Assembly (NCBI GenBank): GCA_016719755.1
Contig: JADJYM010000004.1
Location: forward strand, 412,686-476,685
Length of the DNA: 64,000 nt
Direction: 5' to 3'
Source of the DNA: Novosphingobium sp.
GTDB taxonomy: Bacteria > Pseudomonadota > Alphaproteobacteria > Sphingomonadales > Sphingomonadaceae
The notes beneath the pieces were generated by a model, which ran no database searches, was not told the origin of the DNA, and saw only the letters and a program-made list of their open reading frames with translations. Below are positions 1 to 9,022 of the stretch, piece by piece. The translations under genes and the position numbers were made by a program. Position 1 is the stretch's first letter. Each line of letters starts with the position of its first letter.

Positions 1-2
1 CC

Positions 3-197
3 GAGATGGACGCGGCAATCGCGGCGCAAGCCGACCGGCTCGACGCGGCGATCCAGCAAAACGAAGCCGACCAGCGCCTTGGCGGCCACTACGGCGTACC
101 GCTGATGGTCTACGCGGGTGAGCCGTTCTTCGGCCAGGACCGCTTTGACCAGCTGCTGTGGCGGATGCGGCAACAGGGCATGGAGCGGCGAGGCTGA
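3..197 (+). CDS. C-terminal end of DsbA-family (2-hydroxychromene-2-carboxylate isomerase-like) protein, partial
   Basis: Only the last ~64 residues are inside the window; the frame is open at the left edge, so the start lies outside. The visible tail contains GVPLMVYAGEPFFGQDRFDQ, which resembles the cis-Pro strand and the conserved G-Q-D-R end of the GST-kappa/DsbA-like isomerases (HCCA isomerase, FrnE group). These enzymes use glutathione or act as thiol oxidoreductases in the cytoplasm. The active-site segment is off the edge, so isomerase versus disulfide oxidoreductase cannot be separated. Confidence 0.7.
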   Translation, partial: EMDAAIAAQADRLDAAIQQNEADQRLGGHYGVPLMVYAGEPFFGQDRFDQLLWRMRQQGMERRG

Positions 198-221
198 CCC
201 CCATGCAAACGTCGTCCCGGA

Positions 222-1175
222 TCAGGTCCGGGTCGACGCGCGCCTGGGTGCCTTGCTGAAGGTCCAGCCCTCCGGAACCGCCCGCGCGACGAGCCCGCCG
301 ATCGAGGCCGGCTGGCGCGCCACCAGCGCATCAAACAGCCGCGCAAGGGCACTGCCGCGCGCTGCGGTTCCATCAAGTTCGGCAACGATCCGCGCGATGA
401 CCCTGAGCGCCACCGCTCTGGGCGCGCGCGGGCGGTAGGTCAGGCCCATCGGCGCGCGCTCCACGCATTCATTCCATTCGCGCGCCGCCGCCCAGGCAAG
501 CGCCGCATCGGCATCGGCAAGGTGCGCCGCGCTGGCGGCTAGGGCGGGCACGTCGAGCCAGTCGGCACGGGCCAGTTCCTTGCGCAGCCGCGCCCGGTCG
601 AAGCGGTCATCGGTGTTGGAGGGATCATCCGCCGCCTGCCAGCCCTGGGCATCGACCACCCCGGCCAGTTCCGCCCGCCGCCAGCCAAGCAGGGGCCGAA
701 GCAGCGGCAACTGCGTGCCTGGCACGGCCCCCCGCGCGCGCACTCCGGCAAGGCCGGCCACCCCGCTTGCGCGGTTGAGCCGCAGCAGCAGCGTTTCGGC
801 CTGATCGTCGGCATGGTGCGCAGTCGCCAGCGCGGCAAGACCGCGCGCTTCCATCCAGCGCGCCAGCGCCGTGTAGCGCGCGGTGCGCGCTTCGGACTGC
901 ACGTTGCCGGGGGCGACTTCCACGGTCAGCACCATGTGCGGAACACCGATGTCCGCGCAGATGGCAGCCACGGCGCGGGCCTCGGCCGCGGCCGCTTCGC
1001 GCAGGCCGTGATCGACCGTCGCCGCCTCGACCGCGGCCGGCAGGGCCGCATGAGCGAGCGCGAGCAATGCCAGACTGTCCGGCCCGCCCGAGACGGCGAG
1101 GGCCAGCTTGCCACCGGCAAAGCCAAGCGCCGCCAGATCGGCGCGGAAACGCCCGGTCAGGTCCGGCAGGGCCAA
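222..1175 (-). CDS. tilS: tRNA(Ile)-lysidine synthase TilS
   Basis: An N-type ATP pyrophosphatase that attaches lysidine to C34 of tRNA-Ile(CAU), so that it reads AUA instead of AUG. The PP-loop SGGPDS lies at residues 29-34, followed by the TATVDHGLR-type strand (here ATVDHGLREAA) and the ATAHHADDQAETLLLRL segment typical of TilS. At 317 aa it is the short alphaproteobacterial form, without the extra C-terminal domains of E. coli TilS (~430 aa). The start is a TTG five bases past the stop of the upstream cpoB-like gene, so the two are probably one transcript. No in-frame ATG precedes the PP-loop. Confidence 0.92.
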   Translation of the reverse strand: MALPDLTGRFRADLAALGFAGGKLALAVSGGPDSLALLALAHAALPAAVEAATVDHGLREAAAAEARAVAAICADIGVPHMVLTVEVAPGNVQSEARTARYTALARWMEARGLAALATAHHADDQAETLLLRLNRASGVAGLAGVRARGAVPGTQLPLLRPLLGWRRAELAGVVDAQGWQAADDPSNTDDRFDRARLRKELARADWLDVPALAASAAHLADADAALAWAAAREWNECVERAPMGLTYRPRAPRAVALRVIARIVAELDGTAARGSALARLFDALVARQPASIGGLVARAVPEGWTFSKAPRRASTRT

Positions 1176-1179
1176 GCGG

Positions 1180-2307
1180 TCAGCTGCACTTCAACCCGTT
1201 GCGGGTCGTGTCGTACTGGGCCTTGAGCCGGCCGGCGGCCTCACGCGGATAATCATCCGCGAACTGCGCCAGCGCGATGCAGGCACGGCGGGTATCCTCG
1301 CGGCGGCGCATCGATTCGGCCAGGAACAGCAGGCTGTCGGGCGCGCGGTCGCCCTGCTTGTCGGCCTGGTAGTTCTGATAGAACCAGCTTGCCGCCTCGG
1401 TCGGGTCGCCGCCATCGAGATAGGCCCGGCCCAGCAGGTTGCGGGCATAGGACATCCGGGCGTGCTTCGGGTACTTTTCCATGAACAGCTTCAGCTGCTG
1501 CTGCGCCTCGGGATAGAACTTGGCTTCCCACAGGCGGAAGCCATAGGAGTATTCATCGTCCCCGGCGTCCGCAGTCTGCGGCTTGGCGATCGCCCGGACG
1601 GCCGCGAGCCGCTGCGGCGAAGGCTTGGCGGGCGCGGCGCTGGCCGCTGCCGCCGGCTTGGCCGGAGCGGTTGCGGCAGGCTTGGCAGCGGGCGTGACCG
1701 CCGCAGCCGCAGCCGCCGCAGCTGCGGGTGCCGCCACCGGAGCGGCGGCCACGGCAGGCGCGGGCACCGACGCCGCAGGCGCTGCCGAAACTCCGCCGGA
1801 CATCGCCGCGAGATTGGAATTGGTCGTGGCGCCGTTGGTCACGGTCGGGGTGACCGGTGCCGGCACGGGAGCTGGCGCCGCGGCAACAGCCGTGGCGGCT
1901 GCGCCCGCAGGGGCGGGGGCCGCAGCGGCAGGAGCCGCGATGGCCGGTTCGCCACCCGCCAGCCGCGCCTCGATCCGGGCGATGCGGTTCCCGTTCTCCT
2001 CGGTCTGGGCGGTCAGCCGCTGGACCTGTGCTTCAAGCGCGTCCATCCGGACCAGCAGGTCGGCAACCGGATTGCTGGCCGGAGTGCCGGTTGGGGCTGC
2101 CTGCTGCGCGGGCTGGACCTGCGCCGGGAAATACTTGCCGTCGCCGCCCGGGAAGACCTGACGCTGAAGCGCCTTCACTTCCGCCTCGATCTTGCGCAGG
2201 CGCGCTTCGGCTGCCTTGTCTCCCGCATTCTGCGCGATCGCCGGGGAGGCAATCGCCACCACCAGCGCGAGCAGTACCGGGGACCTGGTCCAGAAAGCTT
2301 GCTTCAT
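1180..2307 (-). CDS. cpoB: Tol-Pal system protein CpoB/YbgF-like, periplasmic TPR protein
   Basis: Periplasmic protein that in E. coli links Tol-Pal with peptidoglycan synthesis at division. The start chosen is the second Met (MKQAFW...), because GGTGGGA precedes it at a good distance; a start four codons upstream lacks this. A Sec signal peptide (LLALVVAIASPAIAQ) is followed by a short coiled-coil heptad region (AEARLRKIEAEVKALQRQVF), a long Ala/Pro low-complexity linker, and C-terminal TPR repeats (YGFRLWEAKFYPEAQQQLKL). Coiled coil + linker + TPR is the YbgF plan. tol-pal genes themselves are not next door; tilS follows. Confidence 0.8.
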   Translation of the reverse strand: MKQAFWTRSPVLLALVVAIASPAIAQNAGDKAAEARLRKIEAEVKALQRQVFPGGDGKYFPAQVQPAQQAAPTGTPASNPVADLLVRMDALEAQVQRLTAQTEENGNRIARIEARLAGGEPAIAAPAAAAPAPAGAAATAVAAAPAPVPAPVTPTVTNGATTNSNLAAMSGGVSAAPAASVPAPAVAAAPVAAPAAAAAAAAAVTPAAKPAATAPAKPAAAASAAPAKPSPQRLAAVRAIAKPQTADAGDDEYSYGFRLWEAKFYPEAQQQLKLFMEKYPKHARMSYARNLLGRAYLDGGDPTEAASWFYQNYQADKQGDRAPDSLLFLAESMRRREDTRRACIALAQFADDYPREAAGRLKAQYDTTRNGLKCS

Positions 2308-2462
2308 TGTTCCCACCATCCTTGACCGGGCGCCTTTCTAGGCCCGCCCGGCGCACGCTGTCGAGCGCGCAACTTCACCTATCCGCAGCAGAATGAACCC
2401 GCGATGAGGCAAGCTGCGGACCGGCCCCGGCGCTGCCAGCCCAGGGCTGGCCTGAAGCGGGC

Positions 2463-3506
2463 CTACAGCTGAATCGTCGCCGCCCCGGGATCGGGCTCAG
2501 CCGGCTCCGGTGCCGGAGCTGATACCGGCGGCGCACTGCTGCGCACGGGCTGCGGCGCGGGCGTGGCGGCCCGGGTTGGTGCGGCGCGGACCGGAACGGC
2601 CGAACTGCCCATCTGCGAAGCCGGGGAACTGCGGACCTGCGGAACAGGCGCAGTCGCAGCCGGGGTCGGCCCGGCAGGCTGGACCGCCGCAGCGGAAGGC
2701 TCGGCCTGAGCGGGCGTTGCCGCAGCAGCCGGCGCCGCGCCGCGCGCCAGCAGCGAGGCGGCATCGACCGGCACGTCTTTCATGGTCCGCTGGAAATCGG
2801 ACAGCGGAGGCACCGGCTGGCCGCCGATCGTGATGGCCAGCTGGTCCGGCCGCGCCGTCCAGATCCGCACACCCGGCACGTCGCCCGGCACCGTCCAGCT
2901 TTCGCCGCTGGCCATTTGCTTCTGCATCAGCTGGGTGCCGGTGCCATCGTAGAACTTGACCCAGACCCCGTCGGCCAGCGCGGTAAACACCACCGGCCCG
3001 GATGCGGGCGGCTGGGGCGCCTGGGCTGAGGGGACGCTTGCCGGAGTCTCGGCTTCCTGTGGCAGGATCGATGGGAGTTCGCCACCGGGCAGGAAATAAC
3101 TGCGCCAGAAGAACAGGCCCGCGATCAGCAGGGCCAGCGCCGCAAGGCCTGCCAGCCAGGCGAGACGGCTGGGCGGAACCCGCGCCGGATCGCCGGGCTC
3201 GAAGGACGGGACGCGGCGCGGCGGCTCGACATACTGCTCGGCCAGTTCGCTGCGCACCGCCTCGGCGATCTCGAGATCGTCGAGGCCGACTGCCTTGGCA
3301 TAGGAGCGCGAAAAGCCCACCGCATAGGCGCGCGCGGGAAGCGCCGAAAAATTGCCCTGTTCGATCGCGTCGAGCAGCCGTTCGGGAATCCGGGTCTTGG
3401 CTGCAACCTGCGCAAGGCCAAGCCCCTTGGCTTCGCGGGCGCGCCGCAGCCGCGCGCCGACATTATCCAGAGGCAGTTCAGCCTCTTCCACTACTTCATC
3501 CGCCAT
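2463..3506 (-). CDS. RodZ-like HTH/transmembrane protein (HTH_25 + DUF4115)
   Basis: N-terminal Cro/CI-type HTH (ARLRRAREAKGLGLAQVAAK, then IPERLLDAIEQGNFSALPAR), which in RodZ binds MreB rather than DNA. A single membrane segment follows (LAWLAGLAALALLIAGLFFW), then a periplasmic part ending in a DUF4115-type beta domain (VWVKFYDGTGTQLMQKQMAS) and a Pro/Ala-rich tail. The topology is that of RodZ-type cell-shape proteins. The start used is MADEVV, preceded by GGGGTCGGG; the longer start seven codons upstream lacks a ribosome site. It is monocistronic by spacing (158 bp to ptsP, 143+ bp to cpoB). Confidence 0.8.
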   Translation of the reverse strand: MADEVVEEAELPLDNVGARLRRAREAKGLGLAQVAAKTRIPERLLDAIEQGNFSALPARAYAVGFSRSYAKAVGLDDLEIAEAVRSELAEQYVEPPRRVPSFEPGDPARVPPSRLAWLAGLAALALLIAGLFFWRSYFLPGGELPSILPQEAETPASVPSAQAPQPPASGPVVFTALADGVWVKFYDGTGTQLMQKQMASGESWTVPGDVPGVRIWTARPDQLAITIGGQPVPPLSDFQRTMKDVPVDAASLLARGAAPAAAATPAQAEPSAAAVQPAGPTPAATAPVPQVRSSPASQMGSSAVPVRAAPTRAATPAPQPVRSSAPPVSAPAPEPAEPDPGAATIQL

Positions 3507-3685
3507 CCCGACCCCGATTGATTGCATTGCTGGCGTGTTTGCGATGCGCAGGACAATCGCCGTTTACCATGCGAAGTCAATGCCCGCCGCCGCACAAACG
3601 CCTTCCGCGCGGCAGGATGCCTGCCACGCATGACAGGGCGATGTCATGGCCGTTGCCGGGCGCCCTCGCACCCGGGCAAGCCGAC

Positions 3686-5962
3686 TCAATCGACCTCGAT
3701 CCCGCGCTCCTGCGCCCACAGTGTCAGCGCCTCGCGCATATTGGGCGGCGGGGAGGACAGCCACTGCTTCATCGCCGCCGAAATTTCAGACAGGTCGATC
3801 TTGCGGATCAGTTCCTTGATCGGCCCGACCGAAGCCGGGGTGATCGACAGGCGGTGAATGCCCAGCCCCAGCAGCGCCAGCGCCTCAAGCCGCCGTCCGC
3901 CCATCTCGCCGCAGACGGTGACATCGATGTTGTGGCCAGCCACGTTTAGCAGCACCCGGCGCAGGAAGCGCAGGATCGCGGGGCTCAGCCAGTCATAGCG
4001 CTCGGCCAGCTTGGGGTGCGAACGGTCCGCTGCGAACAGAAACTGGGTAAGATCATTGGTGCCGATCGACAGGAACGAGAGCCGCGGCGCGATCAGATCA
4101 AGCTGCTCGGCCAGGGCCGGAACTTCCAGCATGGCGCCATAGCGGATCGCTTCGGGCAGCAGCTTCTTCTGCTTCTTGAGGAACTCGCGCTGGCTCTCGA
4201 ACACGCTGCGGGCCGCGTCGAACTCCCACGGTTCGGAGACCATCGGGAACATGACATTGAGCGTCCGGCCCGCCGCCGCCTCAAGCAGGGCACGCGCCTG
4301 GACCTTGAGCAGGCCCTCGCGCTCCAGCGCGACGCGCAGCGCCCGCCAGCCCATCGCCGGATTCTCTTCCAGTTCGCCGTCGTTGTGGCGCAGGTAGGGC
4401 AGCACCTTGTCCCCGCCGATGTCGACCGTGCGGAACACCACCGGGCGGTTGCCCGCCGCGTCCAGCACATCGCGGTAGAGCCGGGTCTGCCGTTCGCGCG
4501 CGGGGAGGGTTGCGGAAACCAGGAACTGGAATTCGGTGCGGAACAGCCCCACCCCGTCGGCGCCGGTCAGCGCCAGGTTGGGCATGTCATCGCGCAGGCC
4601 GGCATTCATCAACACCGTGATGCGGGTGCCGCAGCGGGTAAAGGGTTCAACATCGCGCAGCGCCGCATAGGCGGCCTGGCGTTCCTTCGATTTGGCAAAG
4701 CGCGCCTCGAAGGCTTCGGTCATGGCTGGCAGCGGGCGGACCGTCACTGTCCCCTGGCTGGCATCGAGCAGCAGCGGATCGCCATCGCGCACCGCACCGC
4801 GCAGGCCCCGCACCCGGCCCAGCACCGGAATCCCCATCGCCCGCGCGACGATCACCACGTGCGCGGTAAGCGAGCCTTCTTCCAGCACCACGCCCTTCAG
4901 CCGGCGCTTGTCGTATTCCAGCAGTTCGGCCGGGCCAAGGTTGCGCGCGATCAGGATCGAATCCTGCCGCAGCCCCATGCTTGCCGCCGTGCCCATCTGG
5001 CCCGAAACGATCCGCAGCAGGCGATTGGCGAGATCCTCCAGATCGTGCATCCGGTCGGCCAGCAGCGGATCGTCGATCTGCCGCATCCGCATCCGGGTGC
5101 GCTGCTGGACCCGTTCGATCGCCGCTTCTGCCGTCAGGCCGCTGTCGATCGCTTCGATGATCCGGCGGCTCCAGCCTTCGTCATAGGCGAACATCTTGTA
5201 GGTCTCGAGCACTTCCTCGTGCTCGCCGCCAACGCCGAATTCCGCCTGGCTGGCCATCCGGTCGATCTGCTCGCGCATCTTGTCGAAGGCGAGGTAGACC
5301 CGCTGAAGTTCCGCGTCGCGGTCTTCGGCCATGACGTGTTCGATGGTGATGCGCGGCTGGTGATAGACCGCGACGCCCGCCGCCAGCCCCTTGACCAGCG
5401 CCAGGCCCGCCAGCCGCACCGGTCCGGTCTGCTGGGGGCTGAGCGCCGCGTCCTCATCGTCGACCAGCCCGGCGCTGCCGATCAGTTCGGACAGGACCAT
5501 GGCCACGGTCTGCAGCGCCTCGATCTCCACCTCTTCATAACGGCGCGGATCGGCGTGCTGGACGCACAGCACCCCCACCGCGCGCTCGCGCCGCACGATC
5601 GGCACCCCGGCGAAGGAGTGATACTTGTCCTCCCCCGTTTCGGGACGATACGAAAAGTCGGGATGGGACGCCGCCTCGGCCAGGTTGAGCGTCTCGATAT
5701 TGCCGGCGATCGTGCCGACCAGACCTTCGCCGATTGCCATGCGGGTAACGTGGACCGCTTCCTGCGCCAGCCCCTTGGTGGCGAACAGTTCAAGCATGCC
5801 TTCACGCAGCAGGTAGATCGAGCAGACCTCGCTATCGAGCCCCTCGCCAATCACCTCGACCACGGTGTTGAGCTTGGCCTGGACGTGATGGCGCGACGCC
5901 ATGACATCATGGAGGCGCGTCAGGATGGTCCGGGCGGAAGTTACGGCGCTGGATGCTGGCAT
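3686..5962 (-). CDS. ptsP: Phosphoenolpyruvate-protein phosphotransferase PtsP (EI-Ntr)
   Basis: First enzyme of the nitrogen phosphotransferase relay: it takes phosphate from PEP and passes it to NPr, then EIIA-Ntr. A GAF domain (about residues 20-165) is followed by the EI N-domain, the swivelling phospho-His domain with active His368 in EGSLTAHVVIVARAMGIP, and the PEP-binding TIM barrel (ADGVGLFRTEFQFL; catalytic Cys in VTVCGEMGG). The 758 aa length is normal for GAF-containing PtsP. EI-Ntr relays nitrogen status (glutamine binding to GAF) and potassium/stringent control in alphaproteobacteria. The gene stands alone; lysC, often upstream in relatives, is not here. Confidence 0.95.
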   Translation of the reverse strand: MPASSAVTSARTILTRLHDVMASRHHVQAKLNTVVEVIGEGLDSEVCSIYLLREGMLELFATKGLAQEAVHVTRMAIGEGLVGTIAGNIETLNLAEAASHPDFSYRPETGEDKYHSFAGVPIVRRERAVGVLCVQHADPRRYEEVEIEALQTVAMVLSELIGSAGLVDDEDAALSPQQTGPVRLAGLALVKGLAAGVAVYHQPRITIEHVMAEDRDAELQRVYLAFDKMREQIDRMASQAEFGVGGEHEEVLETYKMFAYDEGWSRRIIEAIDSGLTAEAAIERVQQRTRMRMRQIDDPLLADRMHDLEDLANRLLRIVSGQMGTAASMGLRQDSILIARNLGPAELLEYDKRRLKGVVLEEGSLTAHVVIVARAMGIPVLGRVRGLRGAVRDGDPLLLDASQGTVTVRPLPAMTEAFEARFAKSKERQAAYAALRDVEPFTRCGTRITVLMNAGLRDDMPNLALTGADGVGLFRTEFQFLVSATLPARERQTRLYRDVLDAAGNRPVVFRTVDIGGDKVLPYLRHNDGELEENPAMGWRALRVALEREGLLKVQARALLEAAAGRTLNVMFPMVSEPWEFDAARSVFESQREFLKKQKKLLPEAIRYGAMLEVPALAEQLDLIAPRLSFLSIGTNDLTQFLFAADRSHPKLAERYDWLSPAILRFLRRVLLNVAGHNIDVTVCGEMGGRRLEALALLGLGIHRLSITPASVGPIKELIRKIDLSEISAAMKQWLSSPPPNMREALTLWAQERGIEVD

Positions 5963-6050
5963 AAACGAAGCCTACCCCAAAGCGCGCCGCTTGGAAACGC
6001 GCGAGGCACCCTGCATACGTAACAAATGCGGCAGCATTTTCGCCGCTTGG

Positions 6051-6071
6051 CCCCCGCCGGCACAGCGGGGG
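6051..6071. terminator. GC hairpin between ptsP and ydcH-like gene
   Basis: CCCCCGC at 6051-6057 pairs with GCGGGGG at 6065-6071 around a seven-base loop. It lies just 3' of the YdcH-like gene on the minus strand, so it could end that transcript. No T-run follows on either strand, so a Rho-independent terminator is not proven. Confidence 0.35.
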
Positions 6072-6087
6072 CGCGGCCATTGGAGCC

Positions 6088-6243
6088 TTAGCGGTGCTCC
6101 AGCTCTTCCTTGATCCTCAACTTGCGCTTCTTGAGGGTCTGAATCATCGCCACGTCAGGCATCGGGCGGCTCTGCTCTTCGGCGATCCGGCGTTCCAGAC
6201 CGGCGTGCTTGAATTGCAGGGCGCTGGCATGCGACTGTTCCAT
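6088..6243 (-). CDS. YdcH family protein (DUF465), 51 aa
   Basis: A small helical protein starting MEQSHASALQFKHAGLERRI and ending LKKRKLRIKEELEHR. The LKKRKLxxKEE tail is the DUF465/YdcH signature; members form helical hairpins of unknown function. It ends at a TAA at 6088-6090 and starts at an ATG at 6241-6243. A homologue lies divergently 230 bp away. Function is not known for the family; the call rests on the sequence signature and length. Confidence 0.8.
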   Translation of the reverse strand: MEQSHASALQFKHAGLERRIAEEQSRPMPDVAMIQTLKKRKLRIKEELEHR

Positions 6244-6475
6244 AGGCGTCACTCCTTCTCTCGCTCCCGACAGGGGAGACGCAGTGCCGCCGCTCGGTTC
6301 CCGACTCGGTTACCGGCGGGGTCGCTGCAAGGGTCATCGAAGCATATTAAGCTTGTCTTGCGAAGCGCCTTGGTGAATCCTTGCGACGGATGGGACGGGG
6401 ATAGCGACTGGCCGCCCGTACCGCCACAAGGGGGCCCCGGCCCCGCACCAACCCGTCCGCACAGGGAAGCGCCGC

Positions 6476-6673
6476 GTGAACGAAGACGAAATGCGCAAGC
6501 GTCTGGAAATGCTCCGAATCGAGCATCGCGACCTTGACGCGGCGATCGACGCGCTGTCCGCGGCCGGCAGCATTGACCAGCTCCAGATCGCCCGGCTGAA
6601 GAAGCGCAAGCTGAAGCTGAAGGACCAGATCGCGCTGATCGAGGATTACCTGATCCCGGATATCATCGCTTAA
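6476..6673 (+). CDS. YdcH family protein (DUF465), 65 aa
   Basis: GTG start with AGGGAAG about six bases upstream. The protein MNEDEMRKRLEMLRIEHRDL... ends LKKRKLKLKDQIALIEDYL, sharing the LKKRKLxxKD tail with the divergent 51-aa neighbour, and fits the DUF465/YdcH family. The two genes are probably paralogues with a shared intergenic promoter region (6244-6475). The role is unknown in the family. Confidence 0.85.
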   Translation: MNEDEMRKRLEMLRIEHRDLDAAIDALSAAGSIDQLQIARLKKRKLKLKDQIALIEDYLIPDIIA

Positions 6674-6874
6674 TTCGCGCCGTGCGGGATGTCCATCCGG
6701 GCCTCCCTTTGCCTTGTCGGGCCGGGGGTGCGGGTCGGCAGGGCAAAGCCATCGACGGATGTCGATAGCGCACCCGGCAGGAAACGTCCCCCGCCGGGAC
6801 AGGGTGAAAATGGTGTGCGAAACCGGGGGGCGCCCTGTTGGCAAGCGGGTTTATGCAGGCCTATCGCACAATCG

Positions 6875-7339
6875 ATGGCCAGTCCTGCAAGCATCAACCC
6901 CCGGATCATCGAGGGGCTCTATTGCGAAGCGCTCGTCCTGTCGGACGATGTGCGCGCGGCCTTTGCCCTGTCCGGACGGCTCAATCCCGTGCCTGCCGGG
7001 GAAGACGAGGCGCGGGTCGCCATGTCGTGCGAGGCACTGCGCACCACCACGCGGATGATGCACGCGGTGGCCTGGCTGCTGAACCACCGCGCCTTCTTTG
7101 CGGGCGAACTCAGCGAATTCCAGTTGCGCCGCCATGGCCGCCTGGCCGATTTTCCGGAAAGCGAGCCGCACCGCATGGCCCTGATCGATGCGGAAACGCG
7201 CGATCTGATCCTGGCGACCGAGCGCTTCCATGCGCGGCTCAAGCGGCTCGACAACGGCTGGCGCGAGCGCGAGGCCGGTGCGCCCAGCGCCATCGCCGCC
7301 CTGCGCGACCGGCTGGGGATCGTTTCCCGCCCGAACTAG
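6875..7339 (+). CDS. rcdA: DUF1465 family protein, RcdA-like adaptor of CtrA proteolysis
   Basis: All-helical ~154-aa protein of the DUF1465 family, whose characterised member is Caulobacter RcdA, an adaptor that helps ClpXP degrade CtrA and other regulators at the cell pole. The conserved stretch EALVLSDDVRAAF near the N-terminus, the central TTRMMHAVAWLLNHRAF and the end LRDRLGIVSRPN fit the family. The ATG at 6875 was chosen because the upstream extension (from 6689) reads through non-conserved sequence. The symbol reflects the family; whether this one acts on CtrA is inference. Confidence 0.8.
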   Translation: MASPASINPRIIEGLYCEALVLSDDVRAAFALSGRLNPVPAGEDEARVAMSCEALRTTTRMMHAVAWLLNHRAFFAGELSEFQLRRHGRLADFPESEPHRMALIDAETRDLILATERFHARLKRLDNGWREREAGAPSAIAALRDRLGIVSRPN

Positions 7340-7404
7340 GGGCCGCCCTTTCCTCTTGGCCCAAGCCTCTTGGATTGCGCGCGCGGAACGGCCATATCCG
7401 GGCC

Positions 7405-8322
7405 ATGTCCATTCCTCCCAAGCCCTGGCCCACCGGCCTTGCCGAACAATGCGAGCCGCTGGTGCGCCGCGTGCTGGCGCCCAACCCCTCGCCCTACACC
7501 TACACTGGAACCCAGACCTACCTGGTCGGCGCGGGCGATGAACTGGCAGTAATCGATCCCGGCCCGGCGGGCACGGGCGCGGCGGGCCATGCCGACACCA
7601 ATGGCATGGGCCATGTCGACGCGATCATCGCGGCGGCGGGAGATGCGCGGATCACCACGATCCTGTGCACTCACACTCACCGCGATCATTCCCCCGCCGC
7701 CGCCGAATTGAAGGCGCGCACCGGGGCGCGGATCATCGGCTGTGCGGCCCTGACCATCGAGGACAGCGGCCCGCGCGCCGATGCCGCCTTCGATCCCGAC
7801 TATGCGCCTGATCGGGTGCTGGGCGATGGCGAGCGCGTATCCGGCCCGGACTGGACGATCGAAGCGGTCGCCACCCCGGGGCACACCAGCAACCACCTGT
7901 GCTATTCGCTTGTGGAAAGCGGCGCGCTGTTCACCGGGGACCACGTGATGGCCTGGTCGACCAGCGTCGTCTCCCCGCCCGATGGGGACATGAGCGCCTA
8001 TATGGCAAGTCTGCAAAAGCTGCACGACCGCGAGGACACAGTCTTCTACCCCGCGCACGGCCCCGCGGTGGACAAGCCGCGCCAGCTGGTGCGCGGGATG
8101 CTGGGCCACCGCCGCCAGCGCGAAGGGCAGATCCTGCGCCTGCTGGGCGAAGGCCCCATCACCATCGCCGACATGGTGCCGCGCATGTACAAGGGGCTGG
8201 ATCCCAGCCTGACCGGCGCGGCGGGTCGTTCGGTGCTGGCCCACCTGCTTGATCTGGGCAACCAGGGCCGGGTGCGCTGCGACCCCGGCCCCGGGGGCGA
8301 AACGTGGTCGCTGGCGGCCTGA
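7405..8322 (+). CDS. MBL-fold metallo-hydrolase (LACTB2-like)
   Basis: 305-aa metallo-beta-lactamase-fold protein. The zinc motif THTHRDHSP gives H-x-H-x-D-H; further ligands are in TPGHTSNH and FTGDHVMAWS. A C-terminal winged-helix segment (ITIADMVPRMYKGLDPSL) places it in the LACTB2/RNase-like or glyoxalase II-like branch with an extra helical domain. The substrate could be an RNA or a thioester/ester and cannot be fixed. It overlaps the next gene by 19 bp, so the two are translationally coupled. Confidence 0.85.
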   Translation: MSIPPKPWPTGLAEQCEPLVRRVLAPNPSPYTYTGTQTYLVGAGDELAVIDPGPAGTGAAGHADTNGMGHVDAIIAAAGDARITTILCTHTHRDHSPAAAELKARTGARIIGCAALTIEDSGPRADAAFDPDYAPDRVLGDGERVSGPDWTIEAVATPGHTSNHLCYSLVESGALFTGDHVMAWSTSVVSPPDGDMSAYMASLQKLHDREDTVFYPAHGPAVDKPRQLVRGMLGHRRQREGQILRLLGEGPITIADMVPRMYKGLDPSLTGAAGRSVLAHLLDLGNQGRVRCDPGPGGETWSLAA

Positions 8323-8939
8323 CGGACGCGCCGGCGGCCCGCGCGCCGTGGCTGGCCTTCGCGGCCGCGCTGGCGCTGGCAGGCTGGCTCGGCTGGAAGG
8401 CCTATGGGCCGGAGGAGCCGGGCGATCCGCTGGCCACCAGCCTTGTCGCGCTGGAAAAGCAGAACCGGCTGACGGTGTTTTCCGCCCAGCTTTCGCCCGT
8501 GGTCGCCGCTGACGACGAACGCTTGCTGGGCATGCTCAAAAGCCGCCAGATCGCGGTCATCCCGGCGCGGATCGACTATGCGGTCGACTTTTCGAAGCTG
8601 GAGCGAGAGCGGCTGGCCTGGGACGAGGCGGCGCAGCGCCTGACCATCACCCTGCCGCCGGTTGAACCCGGACGCCCCAATCTGGACGAAGCGCGCGCCC
8701 AGTACCTGCGCGAAGGCGTGTGGATCACCACTGCGGCCCAGGCCCAGCTGACCCGCGCCAACACCCGGCTGGCCGAGCGGCAGGCGGCGGAGCAGGCGCG
8801 CAGCCCGGTGCTGCTGGGGCTTGCCCGCGATGCGGCAAGAAACGCGGTGCGCCAGAACCTGACCATCCCGCTGCAAATCGCCGGTTACGACCGGGTCAGC
8901 GTGGAGGTGCGCTTCGACGGAGAGCCGACTCCGCCCTGA
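8304..8939 (+). CDS. DUF4230 domain-containing membrane-anchored protein
   Basis: A GTG start inside the end of the MBL-fold gene gives a 211-aa protein. One N-terminal membrane segment (PWLAFAAALALAGWLGW) is followed by an external domain that fits DUF4230: VFSAQLSPVV...IAVIPARIDYAVDF, and a C-terminal NLTIPLQIAGYDRVSVEVRF. DUF4230 proteins have no established function. The overlap with the hydrolase suggests a common operon, not a known joint role. Confidence 0.75.
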   Translation: MVAGGLTDAPAARAPWLAFAAALALAGWLGWKAYGPEEPGDPLATSLVALEKQNRLTVFSAQLSPVVAADDERLLGMLKSRQIAVIPARIDYAVDFSKLERERLAWDEAAQRLTITLPPVEPGRPNLDEARAQYLREGVWITTAAQAQLTRANTRLAERQAAEQARSPVLLGLARDAARNAVRQNLTIPLQIAGYDRVSVEVRFDGEPTPP

Positions 8940-9022
8940 CGAACGGCATTGCCCCGGCGGGCGGGTAGGTGTATTAGCCGCCTATAACAGATTGGGTCGC
9001 GGCGATCTGGGAGATTTCCGCT

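Noticed and set aside
4016-6022. Long open frame antisense to ptsP (over 650 codons)
   Set aside because: It mirrors the codon bias of ptsP in high-GC DNA, is Arg/His/Gln-rich and shows no domain; a shadow frame. The same applies to long antisense frames over cpoB, tilS, the DUF885 gene and the siderophore receptor.
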